Shown piece after piece: positions 35,912 to 48,940 of a stretch of DNA of 64,000 nt. The notes beneath the pieces were generated by a model that saw only the letters and a program-made list of their open reading frames with translations, ran no database searches and had not been told where the DNA came from. The first letter of the stretch is position 1. The number at the start of each line of letters is the position of its first letter. The translations under genes were made by a program, and so were the position numbers. The stretch is from Misgurnus anguillicaudatus (lineage: Eukaryota > Chordata > Actinopteri > Cypriniformes > Cobitidae): contig NC_073357.2 in NCBI RefSeq assembly GCF_027580225.2, positions 43,982,001 to 44,046,000 on the forward strand. Direction: 5' to 3'.

Positions 35912-36808
35912 TTAAAGGATTAGTCCATTTTATAAAAAAAAAATCCAGATAATTTACTCGCCACCATATCATCCAAAATGTTGGTCTTTCTTTGTTCGGT
36001 CGAGAGGAAATTGTGTTTTTTGGGGAAAGCATTCCAGGATTTTTCTCATTTTGATGGACTTTAATGGACCCCAACACTTAATAGTTTTGATGCAGGTTAA
36101 AATTGCAGTTTTAACGAAGTTTCAAAGGACTCTAAATGATCCCAAACGAGGCATAAGGGTCTTATCTCGCGAAATGATTGTCATTTTTGGCAAAGAAAAA
36201 TACAAAATATGCACTTTTAAACCATAACTTCTCGTATTCCTCCGGCTGTGTGACGAGCCAGTGTGACCTCATGTAATTGCGTAATGACATGGAAAGGTCA
36301 CGTGTTACATATATGAAACGCATGTTTGCGGACCATTTTAAACAATAAACTGACACGAAGACATTAATTATTATCATTTGACATACAACAACGTTCGAAC
36401 GGTCCTCTTTCTCCACACTTGTAAACACTGGGTGTAGTTTCGCATACGTCATCTGTGACCTCTTGACGTGATGACGTATTACGTGAGGTCGTGCTGGCGT
36501 GACACACGACCAGAGAAAAACAAGAAGTTGTGGTTTAAAAGTGCATATTTTTATTTTTATTGCAAAAAATGACAATGCCTCGTTTGGGATCGTTTAGAGT
36601 CCTTTGAAAACTGCAATTTTAAACTGCATTAAAACTGTTAAGTGTTGGGGTCCATTACAGTCCATTAAAATGAGAAAAATCCTGGAATGTTTTCCTCAAA
36701 AAACATAATTTCTTCTCAACCGAATAAAGAAAGACATCAACATTTTGGATGACATGGTGGTGAGTAAATTATCTGGATTTTTTTTAAGAAAATTGACTAA
36801 TCCTTTAA
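35912..36808. mobile_element. ~900-bp TTAA foldback element (AAAGGATTAGTCCATTTT ends)
   Basis: The ends TTAAAGGATTAGTCCATTTT and AAAATTGACTAATCCTTTAA are inverted repeats. The two halves are inverted copies over roughly 350 bp each (for example ATCATCCAAAATGTTG and CAACATTTTGGATGACATG; TGACGTGATGACGTATTACG near the centre). TTAA at both ends suggests a piggyBac- or Kolobok-type mobiliser. It has no transposase. Confidence 0.85.
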
Positions 36809-38641
36809 GAGATCTTTGCGGAGCTCAGATGCAAAAGCCGCTAAACAACACATCCGTCAAAAATTAGATGGTACTGACCGTATTATATGTTCATCAAATA
36901 TCTTCATTCCGAACCGCTTAATCCCGTCTAAGACCATTCCGAAATACCGGAATCCTTTAAACGCCCTCTCGATTTTTCAGCAAAATCACATTCAAACTTA
37001 TCAATAAAACATCATTAAATTGATTTATTAACTCAATGGAATTTCAATGGAAGCAGGAGACCATCCAAGTATTTTAAGGATACTTATTTCAACATAGTAC
37101 AATTTAGGACATACTTATTCATATTTTGAAAACTATTTAAAATTAAATGTAGGCGAATTGTGATGCATCGTATAAATGTAACCGTTCTATACATCCGACT
37201 CTTGAAATACTGCACTTTTTGCATAACGTGTAGTAGTGAATTGTACATACAGTATTTAAATTAACTAGGGATTTATAGATTATGTAACAATCGTTAACAT
37301 TGTTGTCTTATAAACCCACAACTTCCGAATTTCACACATCAGATCTTAATGGGATTTAATTTTCTAGCTCTTTTGAATTAATATCTTGTTGGGATAAACC
37401 AGTCAAAATAATAGCTGTAATTAATATTACAGTCTCTGCTGTTTACTGTCAGTTAATAGCTGTGTGGTGGAGACATTTCGAACTTTCCTAAGGAGCTATC
37501 ACAGTACTTTTCTAAATGCCTATTTGATTTCATTGAATCAAGTAGCTTTCTTCTTTTAAACGTAATATGTAAAATTGAAGAAAAAGAGACAAGGAGAGGA
37601 CAGAAAGAGAACAACAGGTTCTTGAATGTGAACGACAGCAATCTTCTGGAGCTTATGAAATGCATTCATCTTGTTGATGCTGGTCTAAGAGAGTGAAGAT
37701 GATTTCAGTCTGGAAATCACACACTTGCGACTCATTTCACATGCTCATTTTGAAAAAAGAAATGTCTCATAGACTTCAAACAAAATCATTAGCATATAAA
37801 ATATAACACTTTTAAGAAAAACAGTATGGACAAAGCAATCAAATTAATAGCAGTGAGTAAATTTCCATAGTTCTCTCTAGAGGCCATATCTGCATTTGAT
37901 CTCAAGATATTAAAACTAATTATATATTTATAAACACAGTTCTTCATTCTTTCGTCTTTGATGTTTGTGCTCTTTTAGTCTTCTGGAGAAAATTAATCAA
38001 TTATAATTTTCTCTAATGATACTACCATCATGCAGATCACATACAGTCTCAAAATACGTGCACCTTACAAAGTGCACAACTTCAGAAGAAATAATATCAG
38101 ATACAAAACAATTGTGTAATAGTGTAGGTTTATAGTTTCAGTGTTATACAGTGATTCTTATTCAAGTTGGTTAACCAAATTTGACCCTGCCTAACCCAGC
38201 TAAAGTATTTTTTTTTAGATTTCCTGTTTTCTAATCATCCTACAAATAAAACAAATTCTGTAAAAAATAGCCTAAGATATTTTTAATATTGACTGGGTAT
38301 GACCACGTCATAGAACAAAATGATCACAAAAAGGTATATACTAAATCAAACAGTTAAATAATAAATCTAGTAAGAGATGAAACCTTTGGCTACACTTTAA
38401 ACAGTTCAGCATAGGTTATGGTGTACATTGTCGTGACTTTTTAAAGAGTTGTTTTTGTTTTGTGTTGCTTTTTTAGATTTGTACATGCAATATTTTATGT
38501 GTGTATGGATGGCTGAATTTCCTGTCTGCGCAACAAATTTACCATTGGGTACTAAGTAAAGATACCTACCTACTTTGATTCTCGTTATTTCAGAATTTGA
38601 CTTTGAAACATCAGCCTGGTTTTCACAGGCAGGGTTACAAA
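36809..38641. other. AT-rich non-coding DNA
   Basis: About 1.8 kb with no recognised repeat ends, coding or RNA. Confidence 0.4.
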
Positions 38642-39451
38642 TAGGGGTGGGAATCATTTGGACCCTCATGAATCGATTCTTAGGGTCTTGATTCTATTTA
38701 GAATCGATTCTTGAGGTACTAATTAGCATATTTGTGATGTCATTACGTCACATTTGCTCTCAAAGCCAGACTAGTGTTTGCACTTTTTGTACTAGTCTCT
38801 GAACTGTCATATACTGGACTTTAATAGAACTACTGGAAGTGCTCAATAAATTCTTATATGTTATGTTTTTGAAGTCAGACATTAAAACCAGTAAAAAATA
38901 GTAATTAAACGTGCCATAGTAATTTTATATGTTAACCGGCAGTAACTTCCACCGACTGACACGTTGTCTAATCATCATCATCATCATCATCATCATACAC
39001 AATGATTTGGGCAGTATTACTGTATTTAATGCAGCGCACCCAGCGCCTCCGTCTGGATAACAAACTATGTGCATATTTTTACAGAAGTATATTCATGTTC
39101 TTATATTTAAACAGTCAGCGGATGGTTAAGGGAAACACTATTAGCACAGTCAGATAAGTCAGTAAATTAAATGCACTGTTTCTCCCTGACGCTCACTGAA
39201 CAGAGAAAATGCAGAGAAAGACCATCCCAAAGTAAGCCCTACTGTAGGTGCTTGTGCGGTGCGCGCTCTCAAGCTGTCCGTGTACAGCACCACTACCCCA
39301 GTTGAGTTCCGCCTTTTGGTTCTAATAACGCCACGTTATTATTTCGTAGACTAACTTTTAAGAATCGATTTTTGACATCTGTGAATCGATTCAGAATCGT
39401 CCCTATCCGCATCGAGATGCATGGAAGAATCTATTTTTATCCCACCTCATA
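38642..39451. mobile_element. hAT-like element (AGGGGTGGGAATC ends)
   Basis: The left end TAGGGGTGGGAATCATTTGG is matched, inverted and diverged, by TCTATTTTTATCCCACCTCA. Repeated GAATCGATTC motifs lie near both ends (38671, 38701, 39362, 39384). An (ATC)n run is inside. A clear 8-bp duplication is not preserved. Confidence 0.55.
38971..38996. repeat. (ATC)n microsatellite
   Basis: About nine ATC units. Confidence 0.95.
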
Positions 39452-39455
39452 GTAT

Positions 39456-40789
39456 ATGAAAATTTTCTCACTCACCTTCATACCACCCCAGAATGTAAAT
39501 GACTACCTCTCTTCAATTGAACACAAACAAAGAACTTTATATCAAATGTCATTTTATATATTTTTTTATTTATGAGTTTATTTGTCAGGGACAATGCAGC
39601 GCACATTATTACTTACATAATTATCACAGTCAGTAATAATATGGGTAAATGTGTTGCAAGGTTTCACATACCTAGTTCCCGGTCAGACCTTTCTAAAAAT
39701 AATCTAGATATTTTGTTTTTAAAAGAACTACACAGTCAATTACACAATCATACAATAAATACATAAAACTATATACTAACATAAAAATTTCACAAAGTCA
39801 TGATCATATTCACAATACAGCACATCACATGGAAGTAATATATGGAAGTAAACATGGCAAAGCTTAAAAAATACATCCATCATCAAGCAATGCACATGAC
39901 TCCAATGTCTAAAGTGAAACGATAAGTTTATTGAAAAACCATAAATACTTTGAGCTTATTTAGAAATCAATTTGTCACATATCAATGGAACAGATTAAAA
40001 AAATGGTGGTATAAGTTGTAATATACATGTTTCATCAGGGGACGGAAGAACTAATAAGATTCAACATTATTGACATGCAACAGTGTAATATTACATCATT
40101 TGTTAATGTCATCACTGCAAAAAAATGCAGCATGAAGTTAAAGAGGACATTTCACACGACTTTTTAAAGATGTAAAATAAATCTTTGATGTCCCCAGAAT
40201 ACGTATGTAAAGTTCAATCTTAAAAAACATCTAGATAATTTATTATAGCATGTTAAAATTGCCACTTTGTAGGTGTGAGCAAAAATGTGCCGTTTCTGGG
40301 TATGTCCCCTAAAACGCAAATGAGCTGATCTCTGCACCAAATGGCAGTGCCATGATTGGATAGTGCAAATTAAGGGACGGTATTATCCCCTTCTGACATC
40401 ACAAGGGGAGCCAAATTTCAATTACTTATTTTTTCACATGCTTGCAGAGAATGTTTTACCAAAACTAAGTTACTGGGTTGTTCTGTTACACATTTTCTAG
40501 GTTCATAGAAGTACCGGGGACCCAATTATAGCACTTAAACATGGAAAAAGTCAGATTTTCATGATATGTCCCCTTTAAACAGCTTGGTTTTGCATGTAAA
40601 TTTAACCTATTATTTTAAGTTTTGACATAACTTTTTAAGTATTTTTAAGTATTAAGTTAAAGTAACATTAAAAAAATATGTTTCACAAAAATGCTGCATT
40701 TTTACAATGTAGAAAGTCATATACATCTGGGATGGCACGAGGGTGAATAAATGAGACAATTTTCCTATTTGGATGAACTACTCCTTTAA
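39456..40789. repeat. Possible inverted-repeat element split by insertions
   Basis: The left arm 39462-39530 (TCTCACTCACCTTCATACC) and right arm 40716-40789 (GAAAGTCATATACATCTGGG, ACTACTCCTTTAA) resemble the two arms of one foldback MITE. The intervening 1.1 kb includes the TTAA element at 40138. Diverged. Confidence 0.35.
40138..40578 (-). mobile_element. TTAA MITE (AAAGGGGACATATCATG ends), copy 1
   Basis: TTAA (40138-40141 and 40575-40578) flanks ends AAAGAGGACATTTCAC and CATGATATGTCCCCTTT. It aligns, inverted, with 43879-44289: shared TTTATTATAGCATGTTAAAA and GGTATTATCCCC. Confidence 0.8.
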
Positions 40790-41720
40790 ATATTCTCTTG
40801 GCACAACTACAACAATGTACAATCCCTGCAGCTGCTTCTTTCAAAACACACACATATCTTTACGACCAGACACAATCTGACCATCTGCTAAGCATTACAT
40901 TATTTCCCTTTTGACAATCCCATTTCTCAGTTCTTCCCCTACAGTATCACTCTCTAATATGACCACTGACGCTATTGGACATAGGTATCATTACTCGATT
41001 AGGAGAAACAAGATGGGGGCAAGATGCCACGAAGCTACAGAATAGGGATTAAAATGAAGAGGTGCCTGCAGCGCGATGAACCCTTCCCAATTACTTCGCT
41101 CTGGGACCTGAACTTAGGGGGGTCATGCATTAAAGCGAATAAATGTACCTGAAATGATCCCTGTGCCAGAAAAGCAAATCAACATCCACCCTAGGGTTTA
41201 GGAAGGATGCTACTCCCTAGGGAGAGAGACAGAAAGAAAGAAAGAAAGAGAGCATTACAGTACCTATAAGCCTACTATGCCATGCCAAACCCTAAAAAAA
41301 TTAAGAGTATGAGATTGACAGAAAAAGAGTTGCTGTAAAGGCACACAAATTTCAAAGCTTCTGGCGACTACCTGTTTCCTTCCTTCCTTCCCTTGTTTTC
41401 TTTTATTCTTGAAGGAGCCTAATTAGCCGTTGCTGAGGGCTTCTTTTTCCCTGCCCTTAAATCTGTAATTGGTTTCAGTGCTGAGACTGTCAAGAAATTA
41501 ACACATCACACCCTGACAGCAGCTGTTTTTTTCCCTCTTATTTGTCATCTGAATCGCCACTGATTTGCCAGAGAGCATAACAAATGAGTGGTTGGTAATC
41601 AGAGGCTACTCTCTCGGGTGGAAGTGTACGAGAGCACTTCTGTCTAAAGGACGAGAGCGAGAGAGAAGAGTTGGTGAGGATGCTGACGCCCGTAGATGCT
41701 TGCGTGTTTTTGATTACTAA
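40790..41720. other. Candidate conserved non-coding island
   Basis: GC-balanced, repeat-poor; a GAAA run is at 41229-41249. No gene recognised. Confidence 0.3.
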
Positions 41721-42526
41721 TACCTGTATTTGACATGGGTGTGTCTTAATCTGCTTACAAGTTCAGTAGTAAGTCCGCCACCTGGGAGTCAGACATTTTT
41801 AGGGTTGGCCCATTGTAAAAAATATTTACATGTTACAAACGGCTTTTGTGGACTAAATCCAACTTCCGGTAGACTTCCACAGTCTTTTTACAGTGGTTTA
41901 TTTTTGATAACAAGAAAATAAATGACAAGTAAATTATCTTTGTTCATTTATCATATATAGCACGTATCAACTATTACACTGATCAAATGTTACTGTGTAA
42001 AATGAATGTATACAATGTTAGCTACAGGTCCTTGAATTTTTGCTTTGCTGCCAAACCTCACCACCCAGCTTTAGCAAAACAAAAGATTTTATTATCGACA
42101 ATGTATTTGTTTCAGAGATCAGTTTAGCCAGTAGCCAGACTGATAAATAAATACTTCGTTTTAGGCGTGTTACCGCGACAACTGTCTATATTTAAGAGTG
42201 CATGTACATTTGTAATTTTTGCATAATGAATACGCAGAAAAACACAGAAAAAGTAGATATTTCATCATGGCACTGTACCTTGTTCTAGCTGCAATGTTGA
42301 TTAATACCAATTACAATGAGTGATGCACAACCTCGTAATTGCGTTGCAGGTAATCAAGTCATCAATGTTTAGTGGATCAAGGCCATTGAACGTATTCATG
42401 TTCGTAAACCGATGACACAGAAAACTGAGCAGAACAAGACACCCCATTTATTGACTTGTAAAAATGGTCCACTTTGCTAGCATGCACACTGTACAATATA
42501 TGTGAGGATTCACTTATACAGTATCA
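41721..42526. other. Non-coding DNA
   Basis: A short pair ATTGTAAAAAATATTTAC (41813) and CTTTTTACAGTGG (41883) may be a small MITE; otherwise nothing. Confidence 0.3.
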
Positions 42527-42748
42527 CTGTAAAAAAAAGTTTGATGATGATTTCTGATTCCCAGAATGCTTTGCATGAGGCTACTATTGTATAGTTTTAT
42601 TCTGTAAAGATAAAGACTTGTTAATATTTAAAATGTATTCAACTTTGAACAAACTCTTGCCAGTAGATAACATAAATTTAAATCTACGGTAATTTACCGG
42701 CAACCCAGCTGCAATAACATTGTAATTTCTACGGATTTTTTTACAGTA
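42527..42748. mobile_element. Short MITE with CTGTAAAAAA / TTTTTTACAG ends
   Basis: ACTGTAAAAAAAAG at the left and GGATTTTTTTACAGTAT at the right are inverted counterparts. The inner right part ACGGTAATTTACCGG is itself palindromic. Confidence 0.6.
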
Positions 42749-43342
42749 TTGTAAGATGCAAGATGCACATTCTGATACAAATAAATGTAACATCTTTAAC
42801 CCAAACCCTTATGGAAGTATTTATCAGGGTAGAGTAGCAGACTGCTACTGGCAGATTTGAACAATCACATTTTAACAATAACAATCGTCAAGACGACCAT
42901 TTGACAGCAGAGATAAGTTTAGAGGATGACTCTACATTTCCTCTTTGACCATATAACTCTTAACACTCATGTCCAAAAATTTAACTAGTGTTTGCATTAA
43001 TGCATTTGTATATATTTTTGTATATTAAAATTCATTTTAATGCATTTTAGTTTGGCATTATTGGTTAAAGTCGGCTTTCTTCAACACCTGTCTCTCTATT
43101 ACATGATGCCTTATACACCTCTATAAATAAATACAAAATAAGTGACCACTCCAGTTTTAGGAGCCTTTAATCATTATTTCTACATGTATTGTGACCATTT
43201 CAGTCCAGTGTCTGTCAGAAGTGAGATAACATCACCTGCAACAGCAATGTAAATGATTTACTGAGCACATGCCAAGACACATGAAAGATGTCATTAAAAA
43301 TCAGTGTTATTTTATCAAATATTCATTATTATATTGTTCCTA

Positions 43343-43876
43343 AAATTAGGGCTGCCTAACGATTAGATGTGCAGAATAAAAGTTTTTGTTTTTATAATAC
43401 ACTATCAAAAATAAAGATACAAAGCTGTCACTGGGGCAGTACCCTTTAAAAAAGGTCCTAATATGTACCATTTAGGTACAAATATGTATCTTTGAACTGC
43501 CAATGTGTACATTTGGAGTACTAATATGCACTCTTTGGGTACAAAGGTGTACCTTTTGGAAAGAGTACCAGTGTACAACTTTTGTACCTTTATTTCTGAG
43601 AGTGTATATGTGGGTGTACTGTGTATAATAATTATGAACATAATACACACACATGCATGTTTATATTTAAGAAATATTTGCTTGTGTATATACATTTTTA
43701 TATTTAGATATAATTTATATTACATATAAATATTTATTATAGAAATATTTTTTTCTTAAAACTATACATGCATGTGTGTGTATTTATATATACATAATTA
43801 TTATACACAGTACACACACACATATAGTATGTAAACAAAAAACTTTTATTCTGCAAACGATTAGTCGCGACTAAAG
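43343..43876. mobile_element. hAT-like foldback element with GCGACTAATCG-type end, interrupted
   Basis: The left end (43349, AGGGCTGCCTAACGATTAG, then GCAGAATAAAAGTTTTTG) pairs with the inverted right end ACTTTTATTCTGCAAACGATTAGTCGCG. Inner arms share the AATAATTATxxACAxAxTACACACACA pattern. It is split by the MITE at 43400-43604. Confidence 0.65.
43400..43604. mobile_element. TA-flanked MITE (RTACAAA subterminal), nested
   Basis: The left CACTATCAAAAATAAAGATAC matches inverted CACTCTCAGAAATAAAGGTAC at the right, flanked by TA on both sides. Many GTAC(A/C)-type repeats lie within. A fragment of this family is at 34555-34637. Confidence 0.7.
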
Positions 43877-43878
43877 TT

Positions 43879-44289
43879 TTAAAGAAGGATTTTAAATGAA
43901 AATCTGACTTTTTATGTTTAAGTGCTATAATTGGTTCTACAGTGCTTGTATCAACCTAGAAAATGTGAAAAAGATCAACCCAGTAACTTAGTTTTGGTAA
44001 ACCATTACCTGCAAGCTTGTGAAAAAAGGGTCATTGAAATTTGGCTGCCCTTGTGATGTCAGAAAGGGATAATACCGCCCCTTAATCTGCACTATCCAAC
44101 TATGACACTGCCATTAAGTGCAGTGATCAGCTTATGTGTATTTAAAAGGCTACACCTACAAAGTGGCATTTTAACATGCTATAATAAATTATCTATATGA
44201 TTTTTGAGGTAGAACTTTACATGCATACTCTGGGGACACCAAAGATTTATTTGACATCTTAAAAAAGTCTTGTGAAATGCCCCCTTTAA
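43879..44289 (+). mobile_element. TTAA MITE, copy 2
   Basis: Inverted relative to the copy at 40138-40578, with TTAA at both ends. The left end is internally changed (AAAGAAGGATTTTAAATG); the right GAAATGCCCCCTTTAA is near intact. Confidence 0.75.
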
Positions 44290-45518
44290 ACCTTTTATTC
44301 TGACAGTGTATACATCCATAAATTACACTTTAAGTGTAATATATTTCTTCATCAATTGAAGGTTTTTGGATATATTTTTATTAGGAAAAAATTTTTATTT
44401 GAAAAATATTAAAGCAGAAAAGGCACTGAAACAGAGGTACACAATAACCCTTGAATTAAATAAAAAAAATGCATCTTATATGTTTCTCATTTATTTATAA
44501 CATGTTCTTGTATCAGAGAATATTAAAAATGCAGATGGTGAAAGTCTCAGTCTGCGAGAGGAAGAGACATCCATAAATCCCTCAAACTCTACAGGCAGAT
44601 AATGGCCCAATTAACCTTTTCAAACCACCACTGTCAGCACAATTTGCAGTGGCTTTTTGTGAAATGAACTTCTCCTTGCTGCAAACTGCATGTGAGCATC
44701 ACATCGCAGTCAGGGTGCGCCAGCCCTTCAGTCACTTTGGTCATCTCTAACCGACCCTCAAATGTCTTCTAATCTTCTAAGGCTCCCCTGCCCTCCACTT
44801 TACCTACTTATGACTCCTTTCTGACTGTTACTGTAATCAGTGAGGTGAAGGACGCTGGGATCGAGTTGGCTTCAGAGAGGAAAGGTGTATAGGTCACACT
44901 GGAGTCCAGATGAAGAGTGTAAGGTGGCAGCGAAAATGTGGTGGTTTCTCGACAGGCTTAAATTGGCCCTCTTGCACCTGCGCTCGTGATACCGCAGTCA
45001 CTCGGTCTTTAACGAAGAAAGGTCAAGAGGACCATTGTTAGGTCTTCACCTTCTCAAACCAAGCGCCCACCTTAGAGTTCAGGGGTAGGGAGAACGCATC
45101 ATACCTGTTCTCACCTTAAAACCGTGAAGCTTAAGTCCTCATTAGTCCTCGTTCGACATAATTGCATTGTGATTGCACACCATAGAAAATTGTTGCTATG
45201 CTTATTTAGCTTACCGACATATCTTGGGTGTTAAATGTACAGCACAAATTGACACTATTAGTCTCACACACAAGGTGACAAATCAGTGGGGCTAAGTTTA
45301 ACTAACACCGCTAGAAAATATTATTCATTTGCTGCGTGATGCAAAATAATGCTCATTTCTTTTTACAAATGTGCCAATGGTAGGAACTTGCATGATCTAA
45401 TAGAGACCCAGCTGCAAGAAAGTCAACAAAATATTTAAATTGTTGCATGCAAACTCAGGAATAAAACAGTCTGGAAAAGTAGGAACCTTTTGGAATTTCC
45501 TGTCATTCGGGAAAATAT
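44290..45518. other. Single-copy-looking DNA
   Basis: No recognised gene or repeat. 44540-45070 is GC-balanced. Confidence 0.3.
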
Positions 45519-45519
45519 A

Positions 45520-46050
45520 CACTCACATAAAGGATTATCAGGAAAACCTGTTCAATTTCTCATTAATGCAAAGGTGTAATGGTGTTGGGGATGTTTTCTT
45601 TGCACACTTTAGATCCCTTATTGGGCATCGTTTAAATGCCACGGCCTACCTGAGCATTGTTTCTGACCATGTCCATCCCTTTATGACCACCATGTACCCA
45701 TCCTCTGAAGGCTACTTCCAGCAGGTTGATGCACCATGTCACAAAGCTCGAATCATTTCAAATTGGTTTCTTGACAATGAGTTCACTGTACTAAAATGGC
45801 CCCCACAGTCACCAGATCTTAACCCAATAGAGCATCTTTGGGATGTGGTGGAACGGGAGCTTTGTGCCCTGGATGTGCATCCCACAAATCTCCATCAACT
45901 GGAAGATGCTATCATATCAATATGGGCCAACATTTCTAAAAAAATGCTTTCAGAACCCTGTTGAATGAATGCCACGTAGAATTAAGGCATTTCTGAAGGG
46001 GATCAAAGACAGTATTAGTATGGTGTTCCTAATAATCCTTTAGGTGAGTG
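45520..46050 (+). mobile_element. Internally deleted Tc1-like transposon
   Basis: The inverted ends CACTCACATAAAGGATTATC and, from the right, CACTCACCTAAAGGATTATT are flanked by TA (45518-45519, 46051-46052). Length is about 530 bp, against well over 1 kb for a complete Tc1-like element. The transposase relic inside is described separately. Confidence 0.9.
45572..45964 (+). pseudogene. Tc1-like transposase, C-terminal DDE part
   Basis: Tc1 transposase cuts and pastes the element in the nucleus by DDE chemistry. Only the C-terminal part of the catalytic domain remains, in an open frame: HRLNATAYLSIVSDHVHPF, GYFQQVDAPCHKARI and SPDLNPIEHLWDVVERE. The helix-turn-helix DNA-binding half and the first catalytic aspartate are gone, because the left terminal repeat runs almost directly into this part. 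The second aspartate, normally in a QQDNAPCH-type motif, is replaced by valine here (QQVDAPCH). The final glutamate in NPIEHLW is kept. A stop and frame change near 45945-45964 remove the last residues, which can still be seen in another frame (MPRRIKAFLK). It is inactive and could move only in trans. Confidence 0.9.
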
Positions 46051-46052
46051 TA

Positions 46053-48940
46053 TATCAAGAGTGTTCTCAAAGGTCCTTGTTGTGTCTTTTACTGTCTGTG
46101 GGTGTGAATGCTCACTCAATCTCGGCACTGTCACACAACAAGAAGAGTCTATTTGGGTCTTGCATGTTAGCCAGTGTTTGTTTGTGTGTGTGTGGCTGCA
46201 TGTGACTGACACCCCGAGGCTACAAATACAGTTATACAAAACAAGGGTGGAAAGAGGCCTCTGTATGATATTTCTTGATTTTGACAAGCGCCCTGCCAAG
46301 GTGAAATTGTTTTTGATGTGCTTTTGAAGCGCTTCTCTCTTCCCGGAGCCTCGTACATGAAGTTAGTGTTGTTTTCTACCTCATCTCCTTTCCAACGTGG
46401 CGGCGGGCTGGGGAGAGAGGTGGCTTTTGCGCCTTCGTGTTTCGTGAAATTGGACTGCCTCTCCCCATTATTGTAAACATCATCCCCGCCGACATGGTTG
46501 GCAGTTGCCGTGGCGTCCGACCTGGCTGCCTTGGATACATCTGCTAAAACACATCCATTAAGCCCAAACTACTTTTGATTTACATGTTGAGACTTTTTAA
46601 AAGTGTCACATCCAGTGGCATTCGCCCAGACAGCTTGACTGTGTCGCACAAGATCCACCAGCTCTCTCTCTCTCTCTCTCTCTCTACCCCCTGCCTTTAT
46701 TTGCTCTTTTCTTTGGCTTTTTTGTCAGTTCTCTCCCTATTTTTTCCTCAAAGGAAGAATTCGCTTTCGTTCAGCACTGGTCACATCACAAAGAGCAACC
46801 TCTCGTGGCTGTGTAAACAACGCTCGGCTCGCACCCTCTCCTTCTCTCGCCTTCTCCGTTCTTCCTCATTACTGCACAAGCACAACTTAATGACCTTATC
46901 GTCAATGCAGTTCCCTATCACCTGTCACACCGGCAATTAATTTGATCCCGGCTATAAATTATGGCAGATCTTTTCTTTCTTTTTTCCCTTTTTTGTCATA
47001 ATGTAATTTATAATGATTAGGGAAAAAAAACGTATGTGACATCAGTAGCATGTAAAAGGACAACAAAATGCTCATTAAGGATGTAAAAATTGTACACGAG
47101 GCTTTTGTTGTCGAAGGTCTTGGTGTAATTAAACTTGTATCAGCTAGTTCATAAAGAACAGACAATTAAAGCCCCAGGAATGGCTAAACAATAGGCCATA
47201 GGTTTTTAGAGCCGTACAGAGCACAGTGTTAGAGATAAAAGTGATAATTAGCTATTTTTGTCACATTACTTATAGAAGTTGTAGAATAAGTTATTTCTCA
47301 AAACAATATACTGATTGAGCGTCATCAAAATCGCTTCTCAAGTTCTCATTAAACTCAAACGATGGCAATATACCCATCTCATACTTGTTCATTTCATTGA
47401 CAAATGTTCCCCACAGATCAAAGTTATGGAAAGAAAGATCTTTACATTAACATGCGCCGTGAGTTTTGTTAAAAGTATTGTTAGAGACAGTTTCCCTTTG
47501 ACTCCTCTGACTGACAAGCTCACGTCTAAAGTACGGTTACGTGTTCTACGTATCAATTAAAGACCTCGATCTGATTATATCTCACTTACTAGACGTTGTA
47601 TGTATTACATGCCTGCCTTTAGATACGCCGAAGGGCAATGCTTCATCTTCACATGATGGCAAAGATTTTATGAATCCAAGCGATTTCATAAAAGTCCCAT
47701 TATATCTGAATTTACTGCTGTTATGGCTTACGATACAAATATCTCAGCAAGGTGTGAATGTCGCCAGTGGCTATGCGTGTAAAGAATGAAGCAGTAATAT
47801 GTACTGTGTGTGTGTGTGTGTGAGAATATGTTCTGAATGATAATATGACTTCCTTTATATCCTACTTGCACAGTAGGACTATATAAAAGATACTCATGAA
47901 TGTATTATGGGTAATGGATTAGTTGAGCGTTTTTATGGACGTTTTGATTCTCACATATGTTAGCGAGCAAATTACTTAGTTTTCACACACACACAAAAAA
48001 TAACGCTCGGGGCATATCGTCACAACACCGCCATGTTATGATTCATTTATTAAAAGGATTTTTTAACGCTCCATCAGTCCCAAAAAATGAATGGAGAAGA
48101 AAGAAATGTATCTGGCAAAAGAAAAAAGAAACGGTAGAACTCCTGGGTTATGTTTTTTGAGGTAAATGACTACTGTTGGGTACTAAAAGGGTTGAAAAGG
48201 TTAGTCTAGATTTACAAGCGCGTAGATTTCTTTCTTTTTAAATTTGGTCGTTATTTTATCATTTTCATTTTGCCATTGTCCCGATGAGCACAATGTGAGG
48301 ACCTCAGTGACTTTTCCTTTATTGGGTCATAAAGGCTTGTATGTTATGACCGGTTAAAAGGTGTCACCTTAGATTTGAGCCCCCGCACATCAAGGGGATA
48401 TCGGATATGTTGCTAATGTTAAAGCTGAGCACCTTGACCCCATTATTAAGAGAAATCTTTATGCGCGGAGATAAAATGTGCGACGAATGCGCTGAGGGCG
48501 CCTTTATGTGACTTCTTCAATCAATAGAATCTTAAATATTTTCCACAATAAAATGAGAATTATGCATCTTGAGCTGATTGAATTATACAGGTAATTGCAC
48601 ATCTCATCATGTTTCCCCCGCCTGTTCACTTGATCTATTAACACAGTTTCCTGATTATTCTTCCAGCACTACATCCCAGCACAGCTTTCTTGGGAAGAGG
48701 GTCAAGGGCACTTGAATTTTATTGGCTTTTCATCCCAAGTATACTAGTGCAAATAATATGATAAAGCAAAAAAACTAGGAATATATAAAACATTTATAAA
48801 TAATAACACTAACATTTCAACTTTTACTGAAAGTTTTAAATAGCATTGAGAACATTTAACAAAATACTTCTGTTATGATCTAAGAGGAAGAAAATCACAT
48901 TGAATGGCATTTATGGTGACTAAATAATGCAATTTTCATA
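46053..48940. other. Single-copy-looking DNA with candidate regulatory islands
   Basis: About 2.9 kb without transposon ends. CT run at 46661-46684; TG run at 47807-47822. Balanced stretches 46330-46560, 47180-47780 and 48380-48700 have the texture of conserved non-coding elements. Open frames (46575-46940 plus, others) match nothing known to me. Confidence 0.3.

Noticed and set aside
36162..36575. 137-codon minus-strand open frame
   Set aside because: It lies within the palindromic TTAA element 35912-36808 and has no protein similarity I recognise.
39546..39800. Retroviral or LINE 3' end suggested by TTTGTCAGGGACAATGCAGC
   Set aside because: Only one short familiar-looking phrase, no tail or partner sequence; not enough to annotate.
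43405..43729. Overlapping open frames on both strands rich in Tyr/Ile/His
   Set aside because: They come from the GTAC-repeat MITE and AT-rich foldback; no coding evidence.
46575..46940. 121-codon open frame with Ser/Leu repeats
   Set aside because: The repeats come from the CT microsatellite at 46661-46684; no domain.
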